From an uncultured bacterium (lineage in GTDB: Bacteria; Patescibacteriota; Patescibacteriia; Patescibacteriales; Patescibacteriaceae): DNA of 13,908 bases. The position numbers were made by a program, and so were the translations under genes. Below the pieces are notes generated by a model, which was not told the origin of the DNA, made no database searches, and saw only the letters and a list, made by a program, of their open reading frames with translations. This document shows, in pieces, positions 6,321-13,497 of this stretch (the first letter of the stretch is position 1; every line of letters begins with the position of its first letter). The DNA is taken from assembly GCA_937868555.1 (NCBI GenBank), contig CALMNI010000150.1:1-13908 (forward strand). Direction: 5' to 3'.

Positions 6321-8123
6321 ATGCATATATCAAAAAATAAAGTCATAACAATAATAGCTATTTGTTTATTGGTCGCCGCCTGCGCCCTTGTTTATTTTTG
6401 GCGCCAAAAAACAAATGATTTAGCGGGCGAGTATTTTAATGACCAGCAAATTGCCGAATATGTTGCGAGAATGACTTTGCCTGAAAAAATAGGGCAAATG
6501 GTTCTTGTTGATAAAAATGTCGTTAGTCCCACTGATGTAAAGCAAAAAGTAATAGGCGGAGTATTATCGGGCGGCGGGGGAAATCCCAAAGACAATACGC
6601 CTGATAATTGGAAAAAGATGGTTGAAGAATACCAGTCAGCTGCTTTAGAATCAAAATTAGAAATTCCGATTTTGTATGGAGTTGATGCTGTGCATGGAAA
6701 TGGAAATGTTAAAGAGGCGGTAATTTTTCCTCATAACATCGGCCTAGGGGCGGCTCATAATTCAGCGCTTGTTGAAGCTATCGGTACAATAACGGGCGAT
6801 GAGATTAGGGCAACGGGCGCAAATTGGAATTTTGCGCCAGTATTGTCCTTGCCGGGTGATTTGCGTTGGGGTCGAGTGTACGAATGTTATGGTGATGACG
6901 CCAAGCTAGTAAGCGAATTAGGAGTTAGTTATATTAGGGGCTTGCAAAAAACTGGCGTTCTTGCGACTCCAAAACATTTTATTGGTGAGGGGGCGGAAGA
7001 TTGGAATACTTCTAAGGATTATAATTTAGATCAAGGTGATATTTCTTTGAGCGAAGCAGCTCTTGAGAAGGCTTACCTTGAGCCTTTCGCGGCGGCCCTT
7101 CGGGCGGGCGCAATGAGTATCATGGTTTCTCGCAGTTCTCTTAATGGCGAAAAAATGAGCGGCAACAGATATTTGTTAACAACTCTGCTCAAAGAAAAAT
7201 TAGGCTTTCGCGGTTTTCTTGTTTCCGACTGGGGGGCTGTTGATCAAATTTCTGGCGATTATTATAAGGATATTGTTACATCAGTAAATGCCGGTATGGA
7301 TATGGTAATGCTGCCTGCCGACTATGATACCTTTATTAGCAATATTACGTCGGCGGTTTCCAACGGAGATATTCCACAATCCAGAATCGATGATGCGGTA
7401 ACAAGAATAATCAGAGCAAAGGCATCGATCGGGCTTTTTAATGGGAATTCCAAAGACAGGACGACATCTGATGTTGGTTCAAGCGATCATAGGACAGTGG
7501 CGCGTCAAGCCGTTCGAGAATCACTAGTATTGCTAAAAAATAATCGGGCGCTTCCTCTAAAAAATCCTAAAACAATTTTAATTGTCGGGAGAGCAGCTGA
7601 TGATATCGGCATGCAGTCCGGTGGATGGACAATTGAATGGCAGGGCGGGCACGGCGAAACAACGCCGGGAACTTCAATTCTGGCCGCTTTTAAAAATGAG
7701 TTTAAAGAATCAAAGATTATCTATGATCCCCTTGCGAATCAAAAGATAAAAGAAAAGGCTGATATTGGCATTGTAGTAGTTGGTGAACAGCCGTACGCTG
7801 AAGGAAAAGGCGACCGTGAACAATTAACGCTTTCACTGGAAGATGAAGCGCGCATTGTTTCAGCACGACGTAATAGTAAAAAAGTAATTTTATTAATTAT
7901 TGCTGGTAGGCCATTAATCATAGAAAAAAGTTTACAAAAAGTTGACGCGACGGTAATGGCATGGTTGCCCGGAAGCGAAGGCGAGGGCATTACTGATGTA
8001 ATTTCAGGAACATATAATTTTAAAGGCAAGCTGCCTTTAGATTGGCCAAGAACCATGAAACAAATAGAGGCAAAGGAAAAAAGCAACCCGCTTTTTAATA
8101 GAGGTTTTGGTTTATCCTATTAA
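6321..8123 (+). CDS. glycoside hydrolase family 3 beta-glucosidase / exo-beta-glucanase, membrane-anchored
   Basis: A 600-residue protein. Residues 7-27 are hydrophobic. Cys21 in LVAAC could be a lipobox, but the segment continues hydrophobic after it, so a plain anchor is as likely; the enzyme acts outside the membrane. The GH3 TIM-barrel domain holds GVDAVHGNGNV (120-130), FAPVLSLPGDLRWGRVYECYGDD (171-193), KHF (218-220) and the nucleophile Asp303 in VSDWG. The C-terminal sandwich domain holds GGWTIEWQG (434-442) and VVGEQPYAEGKGD (486-498), with Glu494 as likely acid/base. This two-domain arrangement matches barley ExoI-type enzymes (D285, E491), which release glucose from the non-reducing ends of beta-glucans. 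The usual S-Y/F-S-S-W-N-G segment reads SRSSLNG (270-276) here. Divergent from the frameshifted gene; monocistronic. Confidence 0.93.
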   Translation: MHISKNKVITIIAICLLVAACALVYFWRQKTNDLAGEYFNDQQIAEYVARMTLPEKIGQMVLVDKNVVSPTDVKQKVIGGVLSGGGGNPKDNTPDNWKKMVEEYQSAALESKLEIPILYGVDAVHGNGNVKEAVIFPHNIGLGAAHNSALVEAIGTITGDEIRATGANWNFAPVLSLPGDLRWGRVYECYGDDAKLVSELGVSYIRGLQKTGVLATPKHFIGEGAEDWNTSKDYNLDQGDISLSEAALEKAYLEPFAAALRAGAMSIMVSRSSLNGEKMSGNRYLLTTLLKEKLGFRGFLVSDWGAVDQISGDYYKDIVTSVNAGMDMVMLPADYDTFISNITSAVSNGDIPQSRIDDAVTRIIRAKASIGLFNGNSKDRTTSDVGSSDHRTVARQAVRESLVLLKNNRALPLKNPKTILIVGRAADDIGMQSGGWTIEWQGGHGETTPGTSILAAFKNEFKESKIIYDPLANQKIKEKADIGIVVVGEQPYAEGKGDREQLTLSLEDEARIVSARRNSKKVILLIIAGRPLIIEKSLQKVDATVMAWLPGSEGEGITDVISGTYNFKGKLPLDWPRTMKQIEAKEKSNPLFNRGFGLSY

Positions 8124-8124
8124 A

Positions 8125-8154
8125 AATTCCCGTCTTCTTAAGAAAACGGGAATT
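8125..8154. terminator. bidirectional terminator between convergent genes
   Basis: A 9-bp stem (8125-8133 with 8146-8154) has a 12-base loop whose inner ten bases, TTCTTAAGAA, are self-complementary. On the minus strand a T-run follows, giving a good terminator for the 8164 gene. On the plus strand the tail is only A/T-rich, giving a weaker terminator for the GH3 gene. Confidence 0.75.
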
Positions 8155-8163
8155 ATAAAAATT

Positions 8164-8826
8164 TTATGAATATGACATGAGGCTAATAAGCCTATTGGTC
8201 TCAGCATCATGCATTTTTTTATCTTCATTAAAATTTTCAATAATTTTAGCAAGTTGTTGAGCGAGTATATCATCTGCGCCGATACTGTCTATAAGCGGAC
8301 GCAGAAATTGAAGCTGTCGCGTATCGCGTATAGAGAAATCAGGTATGAGGTTGACTGCCGTATTGATAAGGGAGCACCATGCATGCTTGGGGAGCAGATT
8401 AAGAACTTTTCTTTCCTCTGGATGGATTTCACGATTTACGCGTGCGAGTGACAGTCCGAGCCAGAATAATTGTTGTTGCCAATCATGTCGGGTAAATGAC
8501 GGCGGAATAACGGTAAGCGCATTATCTTGCATTTTCTCTATAATAAGATCATAGGCAAAATAGACAAGTTTTCTTGGGAGCGAGGCAAGAATGCTATAGC
8601 AAACATTACCGTGCCCAGCTTCTTCGGGACTAAGAATAATAGCTAATGCCCAGGCTTGGAATTTTTCTTTTAAATCATAGCCGCCATTTAGTGCAATTTG
8701 TTGCAGTTCGTTGAGCGAAGGGTTTTTATGCTTATAAAAATTGTTCCATAGATTCTCTTCTTGTTCAAAAGATTGATCAGAAGAGGAGAAATGCCGCTTA
8801 TAAATCTTTTTAGTATATGAATCCAT
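8164..8826 (-). CDS. hypothetical soluble helical protein
   Basis: About 220 residues from ATG 8826; I do not recognise the family. There is no signal peptide or membrane segment, and the composition and pattern are mostly alpha-helical. Notable stretches are FQAWALAIILSPEEAGHGNVCYSIL (56-80), RHDWQQQLFWLGLSLARVNREIHPEERKVLNLL (113-145) and DILAQQLAKIIENFNEDKKMHDAE (186-209). The VNREIHPEER turn is faintly like the D-G-x-I-x-x-E-E turn of TerB-like helical proteins, but the acidic metal-binding pattern is not convincing. A GTG at 8874 would extend the frame by 16 residues into the terminator of the upstream gene, so ATG 8826 is preferred; no SD is visible. It is separated from the copper operon by a terminator and is probably not part of it. 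Confidence 0.65.
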   Translation of the reverse strand: MDSYTKKIYKRHFSSSDQSFEQEENLWNNFYKHKNPSLNELQQIALNGGYDLKEKFQAWALAIILSPEEAGHGNVCYSILASLPRKLVYFAYDLIIEKMQDNALTVIPPSFTRHDWQQQLFWLGLSLARVNREIHPEERKVLNLLPKHAWCSLINTAVNLIPDFSIRDTRQLQFLRPLIDSIGADDILAQQLAKIIENFNEDKKMHDAETNRLISLMSYS

Positions 8827-8870
8827 ATGCTGATAAAGGGTTTGATTTTTAAAGGTCAGATTAAAAAATA

Positions 8871-8890
8871 ACACGCCCGCAAAGGCGTGT
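8871..8890 (-). terminator. terminator at the end of the copper operon
   Basis: A perfect 7-bp GC-rich stem (8871-8877 with 8884-8890) has a 6-base loop. On the minus strand it is followed by TATTTTTT. It lies about 24 bases past the cupredoxin-like stop codon. Confidence 0.85.
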
Positions 8891-8914
8891 CAATTTTTAG
8901 GCTATAGCGGGAAA

Positions 8915-9319
8915 TTAGCCTTGGAAATTAATAGAGAAATTGTACATGCCCATGCTGCAGAGCGCTTTTAAGGTCGTACCAGCGTTTTGGGCCGGGAGTT
9001 CAATATCAGTTGTGCCGGTGGCTGGTAAATTTTTACTATAACCCAGGGCGGGAATTCTCAATGAGGAGGAGCAGTCAAAAGTGGCATTAGTTTTAATGCG
9101 AAGAATGGTAGCTTGCCCGGCTTTAGCTATTGTTGCGCGAGGAGTATAGCCGCCCTTAGCGTTAATTTCTATGATCTGTTTTCCTTCAGAAGTTGAAACA
9201 TTGGCTCCAAGACTTTGAACAGAGTCATAGCGGGTAACCTTGGGAGTTTTTTTATTAAAAACAAGACCAATGCCTAGGAGGGCGATAATAGCTATTGAGA
9301 TAATGATAATTTTTTTCAT
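8915..9319 (-). CDS. cupredoxin-like copper-binding protein, membrane-anchored
   Basis: A 134-residue protein. A KK start and hydrophobic segment (4-20) anchor or export it. The rest fits a small cupredoxin-like beta barrel (Cupredoxin_1 type). It shows the strand IEINAKGGYTPRATIAKAGQATILRI (50-75), then TFDCSSSLRIPALGYSKNLPATGTTDIEL (80-108), and the C-terminal LCSMGMYNFSINF (120-132). The likely copper ligands are Cys83 and the CxMGM motif, Cys121, Met123 and Met125. The classical C-terminal His ligand of blue copper proteins is absent, which suggests Cu(I) chelation or transfer rather than electron transfer; this is inference. It is the last gene of the copper operon, 12 bases after the HMA/DsbD_2-like gene, and also has its own predicted leaderless promoter. 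In some bacteria similar domains are fused to the membrane protein encoded just upstream. Confidence 0.8.
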   Translation of the reverse strand: MKKIIIISIAIIALLGIGLVFNKKTPKVTRYDSVQSLGANVSTSEGKQIIEINAKGGYTPRATIAKAGQATILRIKTNATFDCSSSLRIPALGYSKNLPATGTTDIELPAQNAGTTLKALCSMGMYNFSINFQG

Positions 9320-9325
9320 AGTTTC

Positions 9326-9355
9326 ATTATACTAGATATTAAGCAGTGGTGGCAA
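9326..9355 (-). promoter_or_regulatory. internal leaderless promoter for the cupredoxin-like gene
   Basis: On the minus strand TTGCCA (9350-9355) and a perfect TATAAT (9326-9331) are 18 bases apart. The predicted start falls at the ATG at 9319. The promoter lies in the last codons of the upstream gene and would allow expression without CsoR control. Confidence 0.5.
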
Positions 9356-10360
9356 AAATCCCATTACAGCCAAGGCATTATAGATATTATAAAGGCCGAA
9401 TACAATCACTATCAAACCGGCGGTTTTAAAGAAAATACTTGCATTGAGGCCTTTAGTAAGACTGAAGGTGCTAAAGCTGACAATAGCCAAAACGGGCAGG
9501 GTGCCGAGGGCGAAGAAAAGCATAGTGAGTCCGCCTTGTAAAAAACTGCCGGTTGAGAGAGCGTATACTTGCATAGATTGCGTAAAACCGCAGGGCAGAA
9601 AAAATGTAATGATACCAATAAGTGCCGGCGTTATGCTCGTATGAAATTTGCTAACCCCTAAAAGATTGCGCGAAAGAAATTTCGGCATAGAAAGTTGTAA
9701 GCGCTTGGCCCATGGAAAGACATCTAACAAATTGAGTCCTAGTACGAACAGCACTAAGCCGATAAGTAAGCTTAAGATAAACATCCCAAGAGCATTTAAA
9801 GAAAATGAAGCCCCGAGGGCGCCAATAGCTCCGCCTAAAACAAAGAACGATATGATGCGACCAAGATGGAATAAAATTTGTGGCCGAAAAGATCTGTTGG
9901 ATTGAGCAAAGGTAGCGGACATTGATAAAACAAGGCCGCCAACGATGGCCATGCACGATGAGAGGGAGGCAATGATGCCGATGGTAAAAGCAGTAGCGTA
10001 GCTGACATTGCTACCGCTAATAAGGTTAACAATGCCAAGCTTTTGTAACAGAACAAATAGCGCCATAAAAAGAAGGGCGAGAGGCAGGGCAATTTTGAAA
10101 TCTTTCCATTGGGGTTTCACCTTTTCTTTATTCATTGAAAGCGCGTAGCCATGTTTTTCTAAAACGCCCGATAGTTGCTTAACTAATAGCTCTGGAGAGG
10201 TATTAGCAAACTCCCCGGTAACAGTAACTGACGAATCGGCTAGGTTAGATGTTGCCGCCGTTACTCCCGGCTGTTCAAGTAATTCCCTTTCGGTTAAAAG
10301 GACACAGGCTTGGCAATGCATGCCTGCGACATGAAAGGTATGCGAAGTTTGTTTTTTCAT
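9332..10360 (-). CDS. HMA-domain fusion to DsbD_2/SafE-like membrane protein
   Basis: A 342-residue protein. Residues 5-75 form a heavy-metal-associated ferredoxin-like domain with the Cu(I)-binding GMHCQAC at 13-19. After a linker, six or seven membrane segments follow (about 89-107, 123-147, 163-185, 190-212, 243-264, 274-296 and 312-333). They carry SSCMAIVGG (134-142) and FLPCGFTQSMQ (254-264), the paired motifs of the DsbD_2/CcdA-like group often labelled sulfite exporter TauE/SafE or UreH-like. Cys136 and Cys257 match the positions of the two redox cysteines in DsbD and CcdA membrane domains. The protein probably sits in the cytoplasmic membrane and handles copper or thiol redox on behalf of copper sites outside. 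The start overlaps the copA stop by 4 bases (ATGA), so translational coupling is likely. Transport of sulfite is not implied. Confidence 0.85.
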   Translation of the reverse strand: MKKQTSHTFHVAGMHCQACVLLTERELLEQPGVTAATSNLADSSVTVTGEFANTSPELLVKQLSGVLEKHGYALSMNKEKVKPQWKDFKIALPLALLFMALFVLLQKLGIVNLISGSNVSYATAFTIGIIASLSSCMAIVGGLVLSMSATFAQSNRSFRPQILFHLGRIISFFVLGGAIGALGASFSLNALGMFILSLLIGLVLFVLGLNLLDVFPWAKRLQLSMPKFLSRNLLGVSKFHTSITPALIGIITFFLPCGFTQSMQVYALSTGSFLQGGLTMLFFALGTLPVLAIVSFSTFSLTKGLNASIFFKTAGLIVIVFGLYNIYNALAVMGFLPPLLNI

Positions 10361-12600
10361 AAAGAGATAGTTTTAAGCCGCAATGAGTTAAGGACTACGG
10401 AAACGCTACTACCGGCCATTGCTAAACCAGCAAAGACCGGGTTAAGGATGATCCCCCAGAAAGGGTAGAGTAACCCGGCCGCGATTGGTAGGCCGACTAA
10501 ATTATAAATAAAGGCCCAAAATAAATTTTGTTTGACCGTTCGCAGCGTTGTGCGGGCTAAGATTACCGCCTGAGACAGCTTCGCAATATCTCCGTGCATT
10601 AATGTAATGCCGGCCGATTCAATGGCAATATCAGTGCCTGTGGCCATCGCAATGCCAACATCAGCCTGCGTTAAAGCGGGCGCGTCATTAATGCCATCTC
10701 CCGCCATGGCTACTCTCTTGCCTTGTTGTTGCAATTCCTTGATTTTGTCGGCTTTTTCAGCTGGCAAGACTTCGGCAATAACGCTGTCAATATTCACTTG
10801 CTTGGCTATATATTCTGCCGCCGCGCGATTATCTCCCGTTAACATTATTACGATGAGGCCATGGGCATGAAGGGCTGCCACCGCTTCTTTGGCCCCGTCT
10901 TTCACCGTGTCGCTGAGTGCAATTATACCAGTTAGCTTCTCCTTCATTTCAAGCACAACAACTGTTTTGCCTTCCTGCTGCAGTTTATGTACTTTGGGCT
11001 CTAATGATTCTTCCGGAGTCGGTCTACGGATTAAGATTTTTTTTCCATCGACCATTCCGGTTACACCTATACCTTCTAAAGCGCTGAACTGTTCCGTATT
11101 GTATAATGTAGCTTTTTGTTCATGCGCCTTTGCTACAATTGCATTAGCTAGAGGATGTTCGGAAAGTTTTTCAATACTAGCAGCATATTGAATAATAGTC
11201 GATGAATCCCAATCGGGTTGTGTTGATATAATATCTGTTACTGTCGGTACGCCTTTTGTAATAGTACCGGTTTTGTCAAGGATAACTGTATCAATCTTGC
11301 TTAATTTTTCCAGAGATTCAGCGTTCTTAATAAGAATTCCATACTGCGCGCCTTTACCCACGCCGACAATGATCGCGGTCGGAGTGGCAAGCCCCAACGC
11401 GCAGGGGCAAGCGATAACCAAGACGCCGACAAAGGACAAAATGGCGTACGAGAAAGCCAAGGTAAATCCAAGTACGGCGGCTCCCCAGGTTAGCCATAAT
11501 ATCAAGCTTAAGCTGGCAATTCCAAGCACGATAGGTACGAATACCGCTGAAATTCTATCGGCTAAAGCCTGAATTGGCGCCTTGGAACCTTGTGCGTCTT
11601 CAACCATTTTAATGATTCGAGCCAAGACGGTTTGAGATCCAATTTGCGTGGCAGTGCATTGAATACTGCCTTGCTTGTTCAATGTCCCGCCAATAACAGT
11701 ATCGCCTATTTTCTTATCAACCGGAAGCGATTCACCCGTTATCATTGATTCGTCAATGGCAGATTCGCCCCTGATGATTTTACCGTCAACCGGAATTTTT
11801 GTTCCGGGTTTAACAATCATAATATCGCCGATTGCAACATCTTCAATTGTTACTTCAATTTCAGCACCATCGCGAATAATGAGCGCTGTTTTGGCCTGAA
11901 GGCCTAATAATTTTTGAATAACAGTGCCTGTACGTTGCTTTGAACGGGCTTCCAAATACTTCCCTAAAACGACAAAGCCGATAACTACGATTGTGACATC
12001 AAAATAGGTATACTCAGGTAAACGAAGTAATATTCGAATTTGAGGAGTTAATGTGATTATTGCACTGTAGGCGTAGGCTACTAAGGTGCCGATACCTATC
12101 AGCGTATCCATGTTGGCCACACGAAAGCGCATAAATTTTACTACAGCATCCAAGAAAGGCCTGCCTATCCAAAACAACACTACCGTTGCTAGTATCATGG
12201 CAAGGTTATTAAACCACATCATCGGCAAGGGCAGATTCGGGAAGCCGACTATAGTTCTACTCGCGATGTCCCACATCATAACTACAAATACCATTAATGC
12301 TATTGGTACTGCGAACTGCGCCTTAGCTTTCATGCTTTCTAGCTCCTGAACCTGTGAATGAGCTGCGGGCATATGCTCATCATTAGTATTTTCAGAAACA
12401 AAAGTATAGCCAAGCTTTTCTATTTCATTGTTCATTTTTTCAATCGATACTTTGGAGGCATCAAAATTAATCGTTGCTTTTTCTGTGGCAAAGTTAACAT
12501 CAATTCCGTCAACGCCTTCCAGCTTACTGACTTTTTTTGAAATAATGGTTGCGCAACTGGCACAGTGCATTCCTTTAACGGGAAGTATTTTTTGGGTCAT
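10357..12600 (-). CDS. copA: Cu(I)-exporting P1B-type ATPase
   Basis: A 747-residue protein, full length for a one-HMA copper ATPase. The N-terminal HMA domain (3-68) has GMHCASC at 10-16. A linker (71-88) carrying Met77, His76 and His81 leads to the first membrane segments. The ATPase motifs are complete: TGES 288-291 (actuator), CPC 398-400 in segment 6, the phosphorylated Asp442 in DKTGT, SEHP 480-483 (nucleotide domain), TGD 588-590 and GDGIND 634-639. The last two segments contain YN (699-700) and MAGSS (728-732), the extra Cu(I) ligands typical of the P1B-1 copper class rather than Zn/Cd pumps. It drives Cu(I) out of the cytoplasm at the cost of ATP. It starts 8 bases after the DUF305 stop without an SD and overlaps the next gene by 4 bases, so it belongs to the csoR-controlled operon. 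Confidence 0.97.
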   Translation of the reverse strand: MTQKILPVKGMHCASCATIISKKVSKLEGVDGIDVNFATEKATINFDASKVSIEKMNNEIEKLGYTFVSENTNDEHMPAAHSQVQELESMKAKAQFAVPIALMVFVVMMWDIASRTIVGFPNLPLPMMWFNNLAMILATVVLFWIGRPFLDAVVKFMRFRVANMDTLIGIGTLVAYAYSAIITLTPQIRILLRLPEYTYFDVTIVVIGFVVLGKYLEARSKQRTGTVIQKLLGLQAKTALIIRDGAEIEVTIEDVAIGDIMIVKPGTKIPVDGKIIRGESAIDESMITGESLPVDKKIGDTVIGGTLNKQGSIQCTATQIGSQTVLARIIKMVEDAQGSKAPIQALADRISAVFVPIVLGIASLSLILWLTWGAAVLGFTLAFSYAILSFVGVLVIACPCALGLATPTAIIVGVGKGAQYGILIKNAESLEKLSKIDTVILDKTGTITKGVPTVTDIISTQPDWDSSTIIQYAASIEKLSEHPLANAIVAKAHEQKATLYNTEQFSALEGIGVTGMVDGKKILIRRPTPEESLEPKVHKLQQEGKTVVVLEMKEKLTGIIALSDTVKDGAKEAVAALHAHGLIVIMLTGDNRAAAEYIAKQVNIDSVIAEVLPAEKADKIKELQQQGKRVAMAGDGINDAPALTQADVGIAMATGTDIAIESAGITLMHGDIAKLSQAVILARTTLRTVKQNLFWAFIYNLVGLPIAAGLLYPFWGIILNPVFAGLAMAGSSVSVVLNSLRLKTISL

Positions 12601-12608
12601 ATGAGAAT

Positions 12609-13172
12609 TTAAAGCTTATACCACTCCGTACGCCAATCTTTAAAAATCTTTACGGTAGAAGATAAGAAAGATTCAACCGCGTCGGCGTTATTTAATATCT
12701 CCGTACGACTGGATTTTGTTTTTATTTCTTTTGTCATCGCTAAGCCAAGCTCATGATGAGCTATCAAGGCGTTTAAAAACCTGAGGTCAAATTTTTCGTC
12801 ATATGATCCTAAGCGCGTTACAATGGGATCTTGAACTTTTCTCATATCGCCGTACCAATCTTTTTTCCATGCATAGAGCTCGTAAATTGCTGTCGGCTCA
12901 TCCGCTAAAATTTTAGCTGCTAAATCTTTAATTTCCGATCGTTGAGATGTCGTTTGAGCCTGTTCGGCTAAGAGCATGGCAGCGCGGTGATGGGAAATCA
13001 TGGCATTAATATAGCGTTGATCAAGCCAGCGATCAGGGCTGCCTAAATCCATAGTATTCTTGTCGTACATGCTCAAACGGTATTCGGGTGTTAGGTAATA
13101 GCCTAAGCCGAAACCGATTATCCCCGTTACGATCATGCACGCAATTGCCAATGGCGCGTATATTTTAATCAT
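12609..13172 (-). CDS. DUF305 protein, membrane-anchored, likely copper-binding
   Basis: A 187-residue protein with one N-terminal hydrophobic segment (6-27), so most of it lies outside the membrane. It matches DUF305, a four-helix, ferritin-like family. RYINAMISHHRAAMLLAEQA (53-72) carries His61-His62 and several Met, and a second copy of the pattern, RFLNALIAHHELGLAMTKEI (131-150), carries His139-His140. The two halves look like an internal duplication. DUF305 proteins are often found beside copper genes, and cyanobacterial CopM, which contains the domain, binds copper outside the cytoplasm. Here the His pairs and Met residues are likely Cu(I)/Cu(II) ligands, by inference. It is the second gene of the operon, 27 bases behind csoR and 8 bases ahead of copA. 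No SD is visible before ATG 13172. Confidence 0.85.
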   Translation of the reverse strand: MIKIYAPLAIACMIVTGIIGFGLGYYLTPEYRLSMYDKNTMDLGSPDRWLDQRYINAMISHHRAAMLLAEQAQTTSQRSEIKDLAAKILADEPTAIYELYAWKKDWYGDMRKVQDPIVTRLGSYDEKFDLRFLNALIAHHELGLAMTKEIKTKSSRTEILNNADAVESFLSSTVKIFKDWRTEWYKL

Positions 13173-13199
13173 ATTAATTAGTAATATTTAATTATTGTA

Positions 13200-13463
13200 T
13201 TATTTTCGCTTAAGCCTATAGACTTTTAAAATTTCGGCTTTGGCTTTTTCGCCTTTGCCTTTGGTAATTTGTCCGACAACGCAGCTGCTTAAATGCCGCT
13301 CCATCAAGGCATCCTCGACTCCGGAAAGAGCCTGTTTAACGGCAGAGGTTTGCGTAATGACGTCGATGCAGTAGGCATCGTTAGTAATCATTTCCTGCAG
13401 ACCCCGAACTTGGCCCTCAATAATTTTAAGCCGCTTAATGAGCGGGTTGTTTTGTTTAGTCAT
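13200..13463 (-). CDS. csoR: CsoR-family copper-sensing repressor
   Basis: An 87-residue all-helical regulator, the usual length for CsoR/RcnR. Family hallmarks are IKRLKIIEGQVRGLQEMI (9-26) and AYCIDVITQTSAVKQAL (30-46). The Cu(I) ligand set is Cys32, His57 and Cys61, equivalent to Cys36, His61 and Cys65 of Mycobacterium tuberculosis CsoR. Arg and Lys residues of helix 1 are the expected DNA contacts. Family members bind DNA as apo tetramers and release it when Cu(I) binds. The frame continues to an ATG at 13484, but that codon lies inside the operator and before the predicted transcription start, so ATG 13463 is the true start. The mRNA would be leaderless or have 2-4 leader bases. The gene is first in the copper operon and should regulate itself. 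Confidence 0.95.
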   Translation of the reverse strand: MTKQNNPLIKRLKIIEGQVRGLQEMITNDAYCIDVITQTSAVKQALSGVEDALMERHLSSCVVGQITKGKGEKAKAEILKVYRLKRK

Positions 13464-13470
13464 ATATAAA

Positions 13471-13497
13471 ACAGTATACCCCATGGGGGTATACTGT
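13471..13497. promoter_or_regulatory. probable CsoR operator (perfect inverted repeat)
   Basis: Two perfect 12-base arms, ACAGTATACCCC (13471-13482) and GGGGTATACTGT (13486-13497), are separated by 3 bases. The TATACCCC/GGGGTATA core is of the type bound by CsoR/RcnR-family repressors. It overlaps both promoter boxes, so bound repressor would block polymerase. Confidence 0.85.

Noticed and set aside
8827..8874. GTG start at 8874 for the 8164 gene
   Set aside because: It lies inside the terminator hairpin of the copper operon, so it would need transcription through that hairpin.
10357..10360. TGA possibly read as glycine, as in Gracilibacteria/SR1
   Set aside because: copA ends naturally at this TGA in an ATGA overlap with the next gene, and no in-frame TGA interrupts any other gene.
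10607..11899. Several 74-100 codon plus-strand open frames inside copA (also at 12086-12349)
   Set aside because: They are antisense shadows of a strongly conserved ATPase; none shows a domain, promoter or SD.
13464..13484. Seven-residue extension of CsoR from the ATG at 13484
   Set aside because: That ATG lies in the centre of the operator palindrome and between the -35 and -10 boxes, upstream of the predicted transcription start.
13471..13497. Inverted repeat as a transcription terminator for the 13517 gene
   Set aside because: No T-run follows on the minus strand, the palindrome overlaps perfect promoter boxes, and its core fits a CsoR operator.
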